A DNA stretch of 51,821 bases, from positions 1 to 51,821 of the forward strand of contig CAZNHL010000024.1 in assembly GCA_964572965.1 (NCBI GenBank). The letters run 5' to 3'. The notes beneath the pieces were generated by a model, which did not search any database, had not been told where the DNA came from, and saw only the letters and a program-made list of their open reading frames with translations. Numbering within the stretch: position 1 is the stretch's first letter; every line of letters starts with the position of its first letter. This document shows, one piece after another, positions 1 to 7,507 of the stretch. The stretch is from CAZNHL01 sp964572965. Lineage in GTDB: Bacteria > Bacteroidota > Bacteroidia > Cytophagales > UBA9547. The position numbers were made by a program, and so were the translations under genes.

Positions 1-42
1 GATAGATCTATTCTTGGATTAATAATATCATGCTAATCTAAA

Positions 43-90
43 GGGCTACGCTCAGACACCAGCTCGTTGAGCCTGTCGAAACGGGAGACC
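43..90. repeat. Intergenic repeat fragment (GCTACGCTCAG type)
   Basis: The stretch holds GCTACGCTCAG followed by GTTGAGCCTGTCGAAACGG. The same wording recurs in other spacers of this window (near 13829 and as tandem units at 22694-22831). It lies just past the 3' end of the receiver gene and looks like one member of a dispersed non-coding repeat family. Confidence 0.5.
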
Positions 91-498
91 TCACCCCAAC
101 ACCCTGTTAATCATCTCCACACTTAAGGGCTTGCGGATAAACTTACAATTGCTGTAGCGTTGCTCCATCTCACGTACGTCACTGATGTAATCTACCATGA
201 CGATGATGCGCGTTTCCTTCTCCTCCGACTGCGCGGCTATCTTGTCCAGCAGACTGAAATTATCCCAGCTGTTCTGGAAATAGTCAGCGATGATAAAATC
301 AGGTGCGGGATTGCTGTCGAGGTATTCAGAGGCGCTTTCGGGGCTGCTGAAGCTCAGCACCTGCCCTGTGTAACCACAAAGTTCTAAAAGGCGCTCACCA
401 ATGAAGAGTGAAATATCATCACGGTCTACGAGCATGATGCTGCTGGCTGATTTATGGCCGCCAGATGAAGAAAAATAGCTGGTTGAAGGCTGACACAT
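91..498 (-). CDS. Orphan response-regulator receiver domain protein
   Basis: A 135-aa protein that is essentially one CheY-like receiver domain after a short Ser-rich N-terminus. Visible landmarks are an acidic cluster VDRDD (25-28), a candidate phosphoacceptor Asp72 in IIADY, and Lys123 in IRKPL. The conserved Thr/Ser after strand 4 is not obvious (the text there is IIVMVDY), so switching may be atypical. No output domain is attached and no histidine kinase lies nearby, so it probably works as a single-domain adaptor or with a distant partner. The true start could be Met22 (MLVDRDD), which would remove the low-complexity leader. Family call is firm; role is unknown. Confidence 0.75.
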   Translation of the reverse strand: MCQPSTSYFSSSGGHKSASSIMLVDRDDISLFIGERLLELCGYTGQVLSFSSPESASEYLDSNPAPDFIIADYFQNSWDNFSLLDKIAAQSEEKETRIIVMVDYISDVREMEQRYSNCKFIRKPLSVEMINRVLG

Positions 499-602
499 AG
501 GACCGATTTATTTTGCTGTGAATAAAAACAAAGCTATGTGTTATTTCGTGTGGCTATTATTCATAAATTGCATAGTAATTTCAACGAGGCAATAATATAT
601 CT

Positions 603-965
603 ATGGTACAGATTGGAACTAAAATCAAGAAGATTAGGGAGTTAAAAAACCTTACTCAGGAGTATATGGCTGACCAGCTCAATGTGAGCCAGTCTACTTA
701 TTCACGTTTTGAAAAGGAAGATTCTGATCTGACATTATCTCAAATTCAGAAAGTAGCAGATATATTAGAAGTGAAGCCCGAAGACTTGCTTAATTTCAAC
801 GAGCAAGTTGTTATCAATAATTACAGCTCAAATCAGGCTAATCAAGCATACAGCATTATCAACAACGTCTCTCCTGCCGAAAAAGAGCTTTATGAGAAGT
901 ATATTGCTACGCTTGAAAAGGAAGTGGAGTATTTGAAGGGTTTGGTAGATCGGTTGACGAAGTAA
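603..965 (+). CDS. XRE-family HTH transcriptional regulator
   Basis: A 120-aa protein with a Cro/C1-type helix-turn-helix in residues 5-63: IKKIRELKNLTQEYMADQL, then NVSQSTYSRFEKED as recognition helix region, then a third helix ending VKPEDLL. The C-terminal 30 residues (EKELYEKYIATLEKEVEYLKGLVDRL) are charged and heptad-like, consistent with a dimerising coiled coil. This is the common Bacteroidota architecture of an HTH with a short coil. It is divergent from the receiver gene and convergent with the ImmA/IrrE operon, from which a hairpin at 995-1024 separates it. The target is unknown. Confidence 0.85.
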   Translation: MVQIGTKIKKIRELKNLTQEYMADQLNVSQSTYSRFEKEDSDLTLSQIQKVADILEVKPEDLLNFNEQVVINNYSSNQANQAYSIINNVSPAEKELYEKYIATLEKEVEYLKGLVDRLTK

Positions 966-994
966 TAATCTAAAACGTTATTCTAAATATTTTG

Positions 995-1024
995 AAGCTC
1001 TGACGGTTGTTGGGGCTTTTTTAT
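995..1024 (+). terminator. Rho-independent terminator after the XRE gene
   Basis: AAGCTC at 995-1000 pairs with GGGCTT at 1013-1018 (one G-T pair) and is followed by a T run. It lies 30 nt after the XRE stop codon and just outside the 3' end of the convergent ImmA/IrrE gene. Confidence 0.6.
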
Positions 1025-1030
1025 TGTAAT

Positions 1031-1810
1031 CTATTCTTCCCATACTACACTTAAAACAGTATTATGCTGTGGAGTTACAATACAATATTCATAAAAATTA
1101 AAATCTTGGTCATTTTCCCAATTCTTTAGCTCAAACCATGTAGATTTCCAAATTTGTTGTTTACTATGCTCTTTAGTATAAATTTTCTTATTATTAAAAA
1201 ACTCAGCAGCGACAGAATCTTCAGGAGGTGCTAGTTTTGTACGATCTATTACAAAATGGGGATATCCATCGGGACGCTTCCAATATCGAACTTTATTATC
1301 AAATGAATAAAATAGGCAAATTTGATGATCTCCATGTTCAAAATACCTATATACTGTAGAAGTTATACTGGTTTGAAATTTTTCAGATAAATGTCTTAGT
1401 AAATCGGGGCTAAACTTTTTCCCCTTACATTCACTTTTAAATAAACTTATTGGCATCAAAAGTTCAGAGGCAAATTCATTTGCTTCTGTTTCTTGATGCC
1501 CTTTTTTAAAATACTCAAGTGTATTATCACTATCTAAAAAAAGGGGTTGTAAGTCCTTATGTAATGCTAAATGACCTAATTCGTGAGCAATTGTAAATCT
1601 TTTTTTACCAATGTGTTGAATATTGCTATTAATTTTAATCAAAGAGAACGTTGTTCCAAAAATTGTTCTGCCGTCTGCATTCAAAGAGTCGGATTCTTCG
1701 ATTATTGCATTAAGAGCATAAGCTAAATCTGCTAAATCAATCTTAGTAATATCAGTGATACCGAATTGATTTAATATATGTCTTGCAGTATTAGCAGGAT
1801 TAGTAGCCAA
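1031..1810 (-). CDS. ImmA/IrrE family metallo-endopeptidase
   Basis: A 259-aa protein with the zinc-protease motif HELGH at residues 76-80 within RFTIAHELGHLALH. A downstream acidic helix, ETEANEFASELLMP, supplies the probable third ligand. This is the signature of the ImmA/IrrE (DUF955) family, whose members cleave regulators such as phage-type repressors or DdrO. The C-terminal half is an unassigned extension. It is the last gene of a three-gene minus-strand operon: its start is 4 nt from the stop of the 127-aa gene, which overlaps the sigma-like gene by 8 nt. Inference: it may cleave one of these two partners or the XRE protein encoded next door. Confidence 0.85.
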   Translation of the reverse strand: MATNPANTARHILNQFGITDITKIDLADLAYALNAIIEESDSLNADGRTIFGTTFSLIKINSNIQHIGKKRFTIAHELGHLALHKDLQPLFLDSDNTLEYFKKGHQETEANEFASELLMPISLFKSECKGKKFSPDLLRHLSEKFQTSITSTVYRYFEHGDHQICLFYSFDNKVRYWKRPDGYPHFVIDRTKLAPPEDSVAAEFFNNKKIYTKEHSKQQIWKSTWFELKNWENDQDFNFYEYCIVTPQHNTVLSVVWEE

Positions 1811-1814
1811 GTTA

Positions 1815-2198
1815 TTATCCTTTTCTTTCTAGTTCATCAATTAACTTAACAATGTCTACATCATTAAGTATATTATTAAGTTCGTCTTCAGAAAATGAGA
1901 CAATGTTCCGGTATTGGACTTTAACTTGGTAAGTAGCTAAAATACTCAAAGCCTCTTCTCGATTTACCTGAATTCTTTTGGAAAGCAGCTCTTTTGCCTT
2001 TGAATAAAGACTCAGCATTTTGTTTTTGTTTACACTTACTTGTTGTTTGAATTGCAGTTGCTTTATTAAATTTAGGCCATCTGAGACAAGAGAATCCACA
2101 TCATAACCGGCTTCTGATAGTTCTTCTTTAGCTAAATCAGGGTTATGCATGTACATTTCAAGTACACTTTTTTCGATATTATCTAATGTCTTAATCAT
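1815..2198 (-). CDS. Unrecognised 127-aa helical protein of the ImmA/sigma-like operon
   Basis: I do not recognise a family. The protein is almost entirely predicted helix, rich in Leu, Lys and Glu, without membrane segments or cysteines. It starts MIKTLDNIEKSVLEMYMHNPDLAKEELSEAGYD in overall style and contains a Lys-rich central helix (FKQQVSVNKNKMLSLYSKAKELLSKR region). Its start overlaps the end of the sigma-like gene by 8 nt and its stop lies 4 nt before the ImmA/IrrE start, so translational coupling is likely. Position between a sigma-like protein and a protease would suit an anti-sigma or adaptor role, but this is inference only. Confidence 0.6.
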   Translation of the reverse strand: MIKTLDNIEKSVLEMYMHNPDLAKEELSEAGYDVDSLVSDGLNLIKQLQFKQQVSVNKNKMLSLYSKAKELLSKRIQVNREEALSILATYQVKVQYRNIVSFSEDELNNILNDVDIVKLIDELERKG

Positions 2199-2763
2199 TT
2201 TTCAAGTCTTTTCTTATATCAACTAAAACCCTATCAAGCCGTTTTTTTGCATTATTATACTCTGGTTCAGAGTATCCGTATAGTTCCCTAATTTCTGCCG
2301 GCTTGAAAATCCCTTCAGACCAGCATTCGAATATATTTATTGAAATATCATCAGTATTTAATTTTTTAGAAATTATCTCCTTCACCCTAGCTACATCGAA
2401 AGATGTATTCATAGATTCATAATGCTTCAGTAAAATTTCATCTTCCGAAGCATCCACAGATAGTGTTAAATGATGTTTTTTTATTTGAGATGATATTAAG
2501 CTTCTAATGGTAAATAAAATAAAAGCTTCAAACTTAACATCAACAGCCCAATTTCTTGCGCCTTCCATCAAAAGGGTAATTGCATCATGTACGTAATCTT
2601 TAAAGTTTTTACCATATACTCCTTTATCAGGATCAGATAAAAATCTTTTGTACATTATTCTCCTAGTAGCTGCATACAGAATAGGTAAGGTTCTATGCCA
2701 ATCTATTACAGTAATTTGGCGCTGCAATTCATCGCCAGTAAAGTATTGTTTTGGAGTTTCCAA
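2191..2763 (-). CDS. Sigma-70-like (ECF-type) protein
   Basis: A 190-aa protein with two helical parts. Residues 45-95 (YVHDAITLLMEGARNW, then FEAFILFTIRSLISSQIKK) resemble a sigma region 2 helix bundle. Residues 140-187 (INIFECWSEGIFKPAEIREL, then a YSEPEYNNAKKRLDRVL helix) resemble a region 4 helix-turn-helix. Length fits ECF sigma factors, but key motifs are diverged, so a sigma-like DNA-binding regulator is the safest call. It is the first gene of the operon with the 127-aa protein and ImmA/IrrE, and its promoter region carries palindromes shared with the divergent DUF3892 gene. Auto-regulation is plausible. Confidence 0.55.
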   Translation of the reverse strand: METPKQYFTGDELQRQITVIDWHRTLPILYAATRRIMYKRFLSDPDKGVYGKNFKDYVHDAITLLMEGARNWAVDVKFEAFILFTIRSLISSQIKKHHLTLSVDASEDEILLKHYESMNTSFDVARVKEIISKKLNTDDISINIFECWSEGIFKPAEIRELYGYSEPEYNNAKKRLDRVLVDIRKDLKND

Positions 2764-2764
2764 T

Positions 2765-2838
2765 AGTATATACTAAAAAAAGATAAAAATTTTCCATGCG
2801 ACGGCAAATTATAATAAAATCTGAGTATATCCATATAC
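2765..2838. promoter_or_regulatory. Divergent promoter region with two GTATAT palindromes
   Basis: Between the sigma-like operon (minus) and the DUF3892 gene (plus) lie a perfect palindrome AGTATATACT at 2765-2774 and a second, GTATATCCATATAC, at 2825-2838. A further half-site, TTATATACTG, abuts the DUF3892 start. Repeated GTATAT half-sites on both sides of a divergent promoter suggest binding of one shared dimeric regulator. A+T-richness lowers the confidence. Confidence 0.4.
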
Positions 2839-2859
2839 AACTAAAAAATTTATATACTG

Positions 2860-3174
2860 ATGGCAACCTATAGAATATCTGGCGTTTGGAAAGATTCTGA
2901 AAACGTAATTACACATTACGCTTTTCACACTGTAAATGAAGACTCTATCTCTAGAGCAGAAAAAAAGACAAAATCAGAGGCAATCACTTTATTAGAAACC
3001 AAAGGCTCTATAGCTACTACCTGGCTATGGAATTATTCTCGTGCAGGATGGGCTATTGGAGAAGAAGTTCATGTTGTTAATGGTAATAACGGAAAGTTTT
3101 TAAGATCAAATCCTGACAATAAACTCACCGACAACTTACAACATCTAATAGATTTTGACTGGATAAAACCATAA
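2860..3174 (+). CDS. DUF3892 domain-containing protein
   Basis: A 104-aa protein matching the small DUF3892 family: an N-terminal strand pattern with VITHYAFHTVNE, a central variable helix (SRAEKKTKSEAITLLETKG), and the diagnostic end EEVHVVNGNNGKFLRSNPDN followed by TDNLQHL. It has no signal peptide or membrane segment and is probably cytoplasmic. The biochemical role of the family is unknown. It is transcribed divergently from the sigma-like/ImmA operon. Confidence 0.7.
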   Translation: MATYRISGVWKDSENVITHYAFHTVNEDSISRAEKKTKSEAITLLETKGSIATTWLWNYSRAGWAIGEEVHVVNGNNGKFLRSNPDNKLTDNLQHLIDFDWIKP

Positions 3175-3244
3175 ATCCGCAAAATGTCCTAGTCCCTCTG
3201 GGAGTTGTAGTTGGGGAATTATAAACGATATTATTTCAAACTCA

Positions 3245-3388
3245 ATGGTTTCAAAGGATAAAATACGTTTTAGTACAAAAAACATGTGTATTGAAGCAAG
3301 TGGGAATAATGCCAAGCTTATAATATTTAGTGCGGCTCTTCTTATCACATGTATTAGCATAGCTGTTTTAGCTAATACAAACAAATAA
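3245..3388 (+). CDS. Possible 47-aa single-pass membrane peptide
   Basis: An ATG-initiated reading frame encodes 47 residues: a basic polar N-terminus (MVSKDKIRFSTKN), then one hydrophobic stretch (KLIIFSAALLITCISIAVLA) and a short NTNK tail, followed by two stop codons. The layout resembles small membrane proteins. No clear ribosome-binding site is visible, but these are weak in Bacteroidota. A 94-aa hydrophobic ORF on the opposite strand (3145-3429) covers the same DNA and is equally unproven. Low confidence. Confidence 0.25.
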   Translation: MVSKDKIRFSTKNMCIEASGNNAKLIIFSAALLITCISIAVLANTNK

Positions 3389-3509
3389 TAATTAAGAGCA
3401 TATATTTTATCATAGTTATGATTAAACATATGCTCTTAATTGAATTACTTCATAGGAAATAAATCAACAAATAGGTATTTAAAAATTATAAACTAAAAAT
3501 AAATCAATT

Positions 3510-3632
3510 ATGGCACTAAAACCAGGACCAAAAAGAATCGCAGATTCAACGGGCAAACCAGACAGACGTCAACGTGACAATAAAGAGACGCCAGGAAATA
3601 CACCTTCATTAAAACCACCTAAGAAGAAGTAG
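3510..3632 (+). CDS. Small basic Pro/Lys-rich peptide, 40 aa
   Basis: A 40-codon frame beginning MALKPGPKRIADSTGKPD, ending in KPPKKK, followed 8 nt later by a clear terminator hairpin (3640-3672). Composition is extremely basic and proline-rich with no hydrophobic core, so it should be disordered and may bind nucleic acid. Independent placement before its own terminator and a coherent composition support a real gene. Family not recognised. Confidence 0.5.
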   Translation: MALKPGPKRIADSTGKPDRRQRDNKETPGNTPSLKPPKKK

Positions 3633-3639
3633 TAAAAAA

Positions 3640-3672
3640 CAAAAAGTCCGGCATTACTGTCTGGGCTTTTTG
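3640..3672 (+). terminator. Rho-independent terminator with GGCATTACTGTC loop
   Basis: CAAAAAGTCC (3640-3649) pairs with GGGCTTTTTG (3663-3672) around the loop core GGCATTACTGT, followed by more T residues. It directly follows the 40-aa gene. The same loop core recurs in hairpins at 10827-10856, 16057-16082 and, diverged, at 5422-5465. Confidence 0.75.
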
Positions 3673-3779
3673 TTTTTAGATTAGACACTGCATTAACACT
3701 ATAAGGTAGCATACTAAAAAAACAAAAACTAAATTTTATAAAAACCATTAGCTTAAGAAGAGTTTAATTTTAATGTGGC

Positions 3780-4454
3780 ATGGAAAAAATCACTATCAAA
3801 AACCTTATTGAATTCCAGAGAAAATCTGACAGATCAAAGAAAACCTTTGTAAATAACCTTCAAAAGGACAAATATAAAGATGATTCTGGAGGCGGAGATT
3901 ATTGGGTTAGTTGCTTAAGCTGTGTCAGCAATATATTTAAAACATCTAACCAAAATCTGCTTTCTGAAAAAATCGAACTACTCCAGTCTAAGATAGATAT
4001 AGAAAACGATCAAAGAACTAAAAATATGTACCAGAGAAATATGGATATATTATCAAGGTTTGAAGAATTTGATCTCGATGACATAAAACCTTCCTCTGCT
4101 TTAACCTTCCAAAAAAAGACAGATTCAAATTCAATAATAAAAATCAATGATTTACCAATTCACGCGAACCCAAATCACGTGTTCTCGTTCTCAAACGGTG
4201 GATTCAATGAAATCGGCGCTGTCTGGTTTGTAGCTAAAATTGATGGCTATGGCAAAAATGAACTAGGTATGTTTGCAGACATAATACATCGTTATTTAAC
4301 TATGTATTATTCAAATAACTTTAAAGTAAATCCCTCATATTGCTTAATCGTAGATATTTCGAGTGGTCTGTCTGTTAATTACTTACAGATTATAAATGGT
4401 GAAGTACCCATTTTAATAGATAAAACTGTAAATGAGATAAAAAAGCTACTCTAA
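3780..4454 (+). CDS. Unrecognised 224-aa protein
   Basis: I cannot name the family. The N-terminal half is helical and basic (FQRKSDRSKKTFVNNLQKDK), with a GGGDYW motif near residues 37-42 and a CLSC pair just after. The C-terminal half alternates strands and helices: IGAVWFVAKIDGYGKNELGMFADI, then a helix IHRYLTMYY, then YCLIVDISSGL and a final helix. The D-x(n)-E pattern around VAKIDGYGKNE could fit a nuclease-like fold, but catalytic residues cannot be confirmed. No signal peptide. It precedes a membrane-anchored unknown gene on the same strand and may form a small accessory unit with it. Confidence 0.55.
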   Translation: MEKITIKNLIEFQRKSDRSKKTFVNNLQKDKYKDDSGGGDYWVSCLSCVSNIFKTSNQNLLSEKIELLQSKIDIENDQRTKNMYQRNMDILSRFEEFDLDDIKPSSALTFQKKTDSNSIIKINDLPIHANPNHVFSFSNGGFNEIGAVWFVAKIDGYGKNELGMFADIIHRYLTMYYSNNFKVNPSYCLIVDISSGLSVNYLQIINGEVPILIDKTVNEIKKLL

Positions 4455-4570
4455 GTCCCAAGTGATGTAATATTAACAACACGTATCACATGATTCCATT
4501 GTGTGTCTCGGCCATAACTGCAGAGCTAACAAAATGGGCACAAGCAGAATTCAAATACTTATTTAAGATT

Positions 4571-5239
4571 ATGGAAATAAAAAAAATAAAACATAGTAGA
4601 ATAATTAACATAAAAAGTAAAGCATTTAGAAAAGAGAAGAAAAATAATAAAAAAGCCTCTCAAGATAATACTTCTCTTTTGATATCTTTTCTCGCAATAT
4701 GCATTTCCTTATTAACTCTATACTTTCAATTTTTTTATGAAAAATATCATTTACTTGCAAGTGTCGTTGACGGAACGTTTGAAAATGATTCTATTTTGAC
4801 TGCAAAAGTAATTTATCATAATAAAGGTAACCAACATTCAACAATTGTCTCAAATACTGTTATTTTTTATCAAGATTCCACTGATATAGAAAATAAAGGC
4901 TTTTATTTTTCTCCAACTGAAGTCATACACTCTACAGAAGACAATTACGAGCCTATTGTGTTAACCCCAAGTCAACAAATATATAGAGATATTAATCAGC
5001 CGGTGAACTTTAAAGGAATAAACTCCAAACTGCTTAACATTGATCCTTACAATGCTATCAGAATAGGCATAAAATTTGGCTTTATTAACAATAACGGTAT
5101 GCATTCTACTAGCATTGTCCCCATAGGATGGCTTAGCCTTGACTCTACATTTCAGATAAAAAAATGGAATATTGATTTCACTTCCCAAAATTTAGAGTCT
5201 GATTCATACTATTCTGGTAGATATACTACAAAACAATAA
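4571..5239 (+). CDS. Unrecognised membrane-anchored protein
   Basis: An upstream Met exists at 4490, but the frame from 4571 (MEIKKIKHSRIINIKSKAF) gives a typical type II topology: a Lys/Arg-rich cytoplasmic tail of about 40 residues, one membrane helix (LLISFLAICISLLTLYFQFF), then a roughly 160-residue outer domain. The outer domain is strand-rich (LLASVVDGTFENDSILTAKVIYHNKGN and similar) and resembles an Ig-like or beta-sandwich module. The family is not recognised. Convergent with the gene at 5482-6492, separated by a repeat and a hairpin. Confidence 0.55.
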   Translation: MEIKKIKHSRIINIKSKAFRKEKKNNKKASQDNTSLLISFLAICISLLTLYFQFFYEKYHLLASVVDGTFENDSILTAKVIYHNKGNQHSTIVSNTVIFYQDSTDIENKGFYFSPTEVIHSTEDNYEPIVLTPSQQIYRDINQPVNFKGINSKLLNIDPYNAIRIGIKFGFINNNGMHSTSIVPIGWLSLDSTFQIKKWNIDFTSQNLESDSYYSGRYTTKQ

Positions 5240-5243
5240 CCCC

Positions 5244-5400
5244 ACTGGCGCAAGGTTAGCGAAGCGTACCTTGTGACAAACTTTCGTCGGGCGTCCCGCC
5301 CTGAGCTACGGAACTGGTTACTTTGGGCTGTGAGCCCGAACAAAGAGGCTTCGGCTTCGCCCAGCTATTCGACATTTGTAATGTCGAATGCCAGATAAAT
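5244..5400. repeat. Dispersed intergenic repeat, family A copy 1
   Basis: Contains CTGGCGCAAGGTTAGCGAAG, then ACCTTGTGACAAAC, CGTCGGGCGTCCC, GAGCTACGGAACTGGTTACT and CAAAGAGGCTTCGGCTTCGC in that order. Near-identical series occur at 8701-8830 and, truncated, at 10670-10770. It includes short inverted pieces (GGCTTCGGCTTCGCC). No credible protein is encoded; short ORFs here arise from the repeat itself. Confidence 0.75.
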
Positions 5401-5421
5401 GGGATTTATAATCCGAAACTA

Positions 5422-5465
5422 AAAAACCACAAGTCTCGGCACTACTGCCATGATTTGTGGTTTTT
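5422..5465. terminator. Bidirectional terminator between convergent genes
   Basis: AAAAACCACAA (5422-5432) is the exact inverse of TTGTGGTTTTT (5455-5465), with an A run on one side and a T run on the other. The loop (GTCTCGGCACTACTGCC) resembles the GGCATTACTGTC loop of other hairpins in this window. It sits between the plus-strand gene ending at 5239 and the minus-strand gene ending at 5482. Confidence 0.75.
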
Positions 5466-5481
5466 AGAATCCAGACAAAAC

Positions 5482-6492
5482 CTAATTTTTCAAATAAGCT
5501 ACCTGATTCGCCTTTATATTCATTTTCTGAATAGGCCTTGTTCCCCATTGTTGATTAATAGCTATTGCAGTTATTTTAACAGTGACACTGACACCCGTTA
5601 TTGCATTATCATTAACTAGGCACATATAATAATTGCCTTTGAGAGGTGCCTGCATTCTAGAGAAATCATTAATTACTTTATTTGACTTTATAGTATAAAA
5701 AGGGGCTCCTTGTTTCAGCAATACTACATTACTGGGATCAACAATGTAATAATCTATATCCTCCGCTCCTTGCATAGCAGTCAAATAACTTACACTGTTA
5801 AGAGCAAGAGCAGCCATCGGTCCATAACCAGGAATTAAAGACCTACTATTTGCTGCCAATTGTTTTACTGCTTTATCAAAAGCTTGTTGGCCAGCCTGAT
5901 CTACGCCAACATAATAACTCCATGATACTGTATTTTCCGGAAGGGTAAAATTATATATAGTCTTATTGCCATTGGCATTACCTTGTGAGTGTACCTTTGC
6001 TACTTGATCGGTCAGGTTATGAATAATAGTATCAGACTTCATTAAATAACGCTCCTGAACAGTGATGTAAGATGTATCTGATACGGTTTTCCAATATACG
6101 TTTGTATTGAATGCCTTTGCTTGCTCACTGGCAGGTATTCTCTGGATTTTGTATTTACAAATCCTACCCCCTAATGCAGAATTGGAAAATCGGAACTTAT
6201 AAATGCCTGTACGCTGTATTTGCAGCGTCTTATTTTCAATCTTTTTGGTTTTATAATCCATAAATCTTGAAGACTCGGGCATTTCTATAATCTCTACTTC
6301 CTTTAATTCTTTGCCATTTTTCTCTTCAAAACTAAAAATAAGCTGATCTCCCTCCGCCAAACCATAATAAACTATTTCAGCTCCCAACCCACCAATTTTA
6401 AAGGTATTTTCAGCTACATCTATTGGAGTCTGAGCTATTGCAATTAATGGACAAAAAAGTATTCCGATTAATAGTGATTGAATTGATCTCAT
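5482..6492 (-). CDS. Secreted GOLD-like beta-sandwich protein
   Basis: A 336-aa protein with a signal peptide (MRSIQSLLIGILFCPLIAIAQ). Residues 25-125 form a strand-rich domain (YYGLAEGDQLIFSFEEKNGK, later GIYKFRFSNSALGGRICKYK) that resembles the emp24/GOLD-type adhesion fold seen in many Bacteroidota proteins of unknown role. The middle part contains VSWSYYVGVDQAGQQAF and a hydrophobic Gly/Ala-rich helix (SLIPGYGPMAALALNSVSYL). The end (PLKGNYYMCLVNDNAITGVSVTVKITAIAI) looks like a second GOLD-like strand set. Likely periplasmic or surface exposed. Its start lies 21 nt after the stop of the next gene upstream, so the three minus-strand genes from 8476 to 5482 may form an operon. Confidence 0.65.
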   Translation of the reverse strand: MRSIQSLLIGILFCPLIAIAQTPIDVAENTFKIGGLGAEIVYYGLAEGDQLIFSFEEKNGKELKEVEIIEMPESSRFMDYKTKKIENKTLQIQRTGIYKFRFSNSALGGRICKYKIQRIPASEQAKAFNTNVYWKTVSDTSYITVQERYLMKSDTIIHNLTDQVAKVHSQGNANGNKTIYNFTLPENTVSWSYYVGVDQAGQQAFDKAVKQLAANSRSLIPGYGPMAALALNSVSYLTAMQGAEDIDYYIVDPSNVVLLKQGAPFYTIKSNKVINDFSRMQAPLKGNYYMCLVNDNAITGVSVTVKITAIAINQQWGTRPIQKMNIKANQVAYLKN

Positions 6493-6513
6493 AATTATTA
6501 CTCTAAATATTTG

Positions 6514-7503
6514 CTACCTTTTTTCTCTTAAGACTCTCTTTATAATCTTCTCCATAACTATTAACTCATTGGGCCTTGGTTTAAGAATAGGTACTTTGCC
6601 AGCATCTTTGTCTATTTCTATTCCATCAGAATGTTGTGTCACACTTAAGATTTTATCAAGACGTATGTTTGTATTTTTACTACGCCCCATGAAAAGCAAT
6701 CGTTTACTTGTAACATACAAAGGTCCGCTATCTATTAATGTCCAAACGTCCCTCCGAGTCTCATACCAATCTATTTGAGTTTTATAATAACAATGCTCCT
6801 CTTTTTGCAGGACAACATCTGTAAACAAAACAGGCAAATCACCTTTTTCTATAAACCAATATTGTTTGTATAGTTTGAGCAGATCGATTGTTTTCTTATC
6901 AAACTCAAAGTCTATTTTAAGACTTTTCAGCATTTGGTTAAGTACTTCTTCTTGTTTAGGAGAATAAAGCTGGCGTTTTAGAATATCACCTATATAGTTT
7001 TTAACATGTGTCGAAGAAACATCTTTAGAAATTCTTTCGGCAACGTTTTCTGGTAAATCAAGTACCTTTTCCAGTCTTTGCAGAAGCTCTTCTTCTTCTT
7101 TACTTAATAAACCATCAGCAACAGCTTCTTCAAAAGATTTTTTATAAACTTGTACCCCTATTTTATTGTGGAGACTTTTAACAGTTTTACTGTGTAAAGA
7201 GAGAATACTTCGCAAATGATCTAGTTCATGCAATTCATGCTCACTTAAATTATGGTCAGAGAGACAATAATTGAGATATGTAGCATAGAATTCTTCAAGA
7301 TTGAGCTTAAACTCATCAATTAATTTAAAGCCATACTTCGACTCAATACGCTCTATCTCAGATTTATCTATTTCTAAAATAGTATTATTAGCCAACAGGT
7401 TATTAAGCTCTATAACAGCATTTTCTTCTGGCTGTTGCTTAAGTAGTTTTTGTAAAAAACTAGGACTTATTAACAAAACGTCTTTATATACGAAATTCAT
7501 CAT
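6514..7503 (-). CDS. Protein with C-terminal PH/GRAM-like domain
   Basis: The open frame extends to 7611 but would overlap the upstream gene by about 100 nt. ATG codons at 7503 and 7500 lie 4-7 nt after the upstream stop (TAG TAAT ATG ATG) and are the likely start, giving about 329 aa. The first 240 residues are helical and acidic without recognisable motifs. Residues near the end, SGPLYVTSKRLLFMGRSKNT then IRLDKILSVTQHSDGIEI, match the strand pattern of bacterial PH/GRAM-like domains (a TxKRLLF motif followed by an I-x-L-x-x-I strand). Such domains often mediate membrane or protein binding. Function otherwise unknown. Confidence 0.6.
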   Translation of the reverse strand: MMNFVYKDVLLISPSFLQKLLKQQPEENAVIELNNLLANNTILEIDKSEIERIESKYGFKLIDEFKLNLEEFYATYLNYCLSDHNLSEHELHELDHLRSILSLHSKTVKSLHNKIGVQVYKKSFEEAVADGLLSKEEEELLQRLEKVLDLPENVAERISKDVSSTHVKNYIGDILKRQLYSPKQEEVLNQMLKSLKIDFEFDKKTIDLLKLYKQYWFIEKGDLPVLFTDVVLQKEEHCYYKTQIDWYETRRDVWTLIDSGPLYVTSKRLLFMGRSKNTNIRLDKILSVTQHSDGIEIDKDAGKVPILKPRPNELIVMEKIIKRVLREKR

Positions 7504-7507
7504 ATTA

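Noticed and set aside
3145..3429. Minus-strand 94-aa hydrophobic ORF
   Set aside because: It overlaps the end of the DUF3892 gene and lies antisense to a small plus-strand frame; composition alone does not support it.
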